Assembly: GCA_964486145.1 (NCBI GenBank)
Contig: CAZAMT010000264.1
Location: forward strand, 1 to 5,881
Source of the DNA: CAZAMT01 sp964486145
GTDB lineage: Bacteria; Bacteroidota; Bacteroidia; Bacteroidales; JAAAOM01
Length of the DNA: 5,881 nt
Reading direction: 5' to 3'
How positions within the stretch are numbered: the first letter of the stretch is position 1; the number at the start of each line of letters is the position of its first letter. Positions 5,823-5,881 of the stretch are shown here, piece after piece. The notes below the pieces were generated by a model, which was given only the letters and a program-made list of their open reading frames with translations, was not told the origin of the DNA and ran no database searches. The translations under genes were made by a program, and so were the position numbers.

Positions 5823-5881
5823 ATGAATACCAAAAATAACATAACCGAACATAACAAAAAAAAGAAGTGGGTAAAACCGGA
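5823..5881 (+). CDS. Putative lasso precursor peptide (A), 5' end only
   Basis: An ATG at 5823 opens 19 complete codons, MNTKNNITEHNKKKKWVKP, and the window ends in the next codon (GA-, so Glu or Asp). The short Asn/Lys-rich polar start followed by KKKW and Trp-Val-Lys-Pro resembles the leader of lasso precursors, especially from Bacteroidota. There a Tyr/Trp-x-x-Pro motif, often continuing with Glu-Leu, is the docking site for B1. Its place directly after B2 on the same strand supports this. The rest of the leader (penultimate Thr expected), the core peptide, its ring Glu/Asp and any C-terminal Ser are outside the window and cannot be judged. Another small protein with this N-terminus cannot be excluded. 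Confidence 0.72.
   Translation, partial: MNTKNNITEHNKKKKWVKP

Overview
The window looks like most of a lasso-peptide (RiPP) biosynthetic gene cluster, probably from a member of the Bacteroidota. The host guess rests on protein style, A/T-rich intergenic DNA, absence of clear Shine-Dalgarno sequences before most genes, and weak matches to the Bacteroidota-type -7 box (TAnnTTTG). No rRNA or housekeeping marker is present, so genus is not callable.

Layout: two divergent gene sets flank a 335-bp intergenic region (2935-3269). Leftward (minus strand) runs an asparagine-synthetase-like lasso cyclase (C protein, 2934-1105), overlapped by 25 bp by a PF14907-type nucleotidyltransferase (1129-23). Rightward (plus strand) runs a tightly packed chain: an HPr-kinase-like P-loop protein (GTG start, 3270), a PAPS-dependent sulfotransferase (TTG start overlapping the kinase stop, 4175), a PqqD-like RiPP recognition element (B1, 5028), and a transglutaminase-fold leader peptidase (B2, 5317). 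After a 47-bp gap the first 19 codons of a new reading frame begin at 5823. They carry a Lys-rich stretch and a Trp-Val-Lys-Pro motif, as expected for the leader of a lasso precursor (A protein). The window ends before its core peptide.

Inferred pathway: B1 binds the precursor leader through the W/YxxP-type motif and presents it to B2, which removes the leader. The C protein uses ATP to activate a Glu/Asp side chain and closes the macrolactam ring on the new N-terminus. The kinase, nucleotidyltransferase and sulfotransferase are candidate tailoring enzymes. In known clusters the kinase phosphorylates the C-terminal Ser of the lasso peptide, and the nucleotidyltransferase is linked to further modification of that phosphate. 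The sulfotransferase suggests a sulfated product or intermediate. No exporter, isopeptidase or TonB receptor is visible; they may lie outside the window.

The intergenic region holds three consecutive inverted repeats on the plus strand. The second is followed by a T-rich tract, and a 26-codon small ORF starts inside its 3' arm and ends in a GTGA overlap with the kinase start. This looks like a structured leader that could regulate the rightward operon. That is the least explained part of the window, together with the unusual set of three tailoring enzymes.
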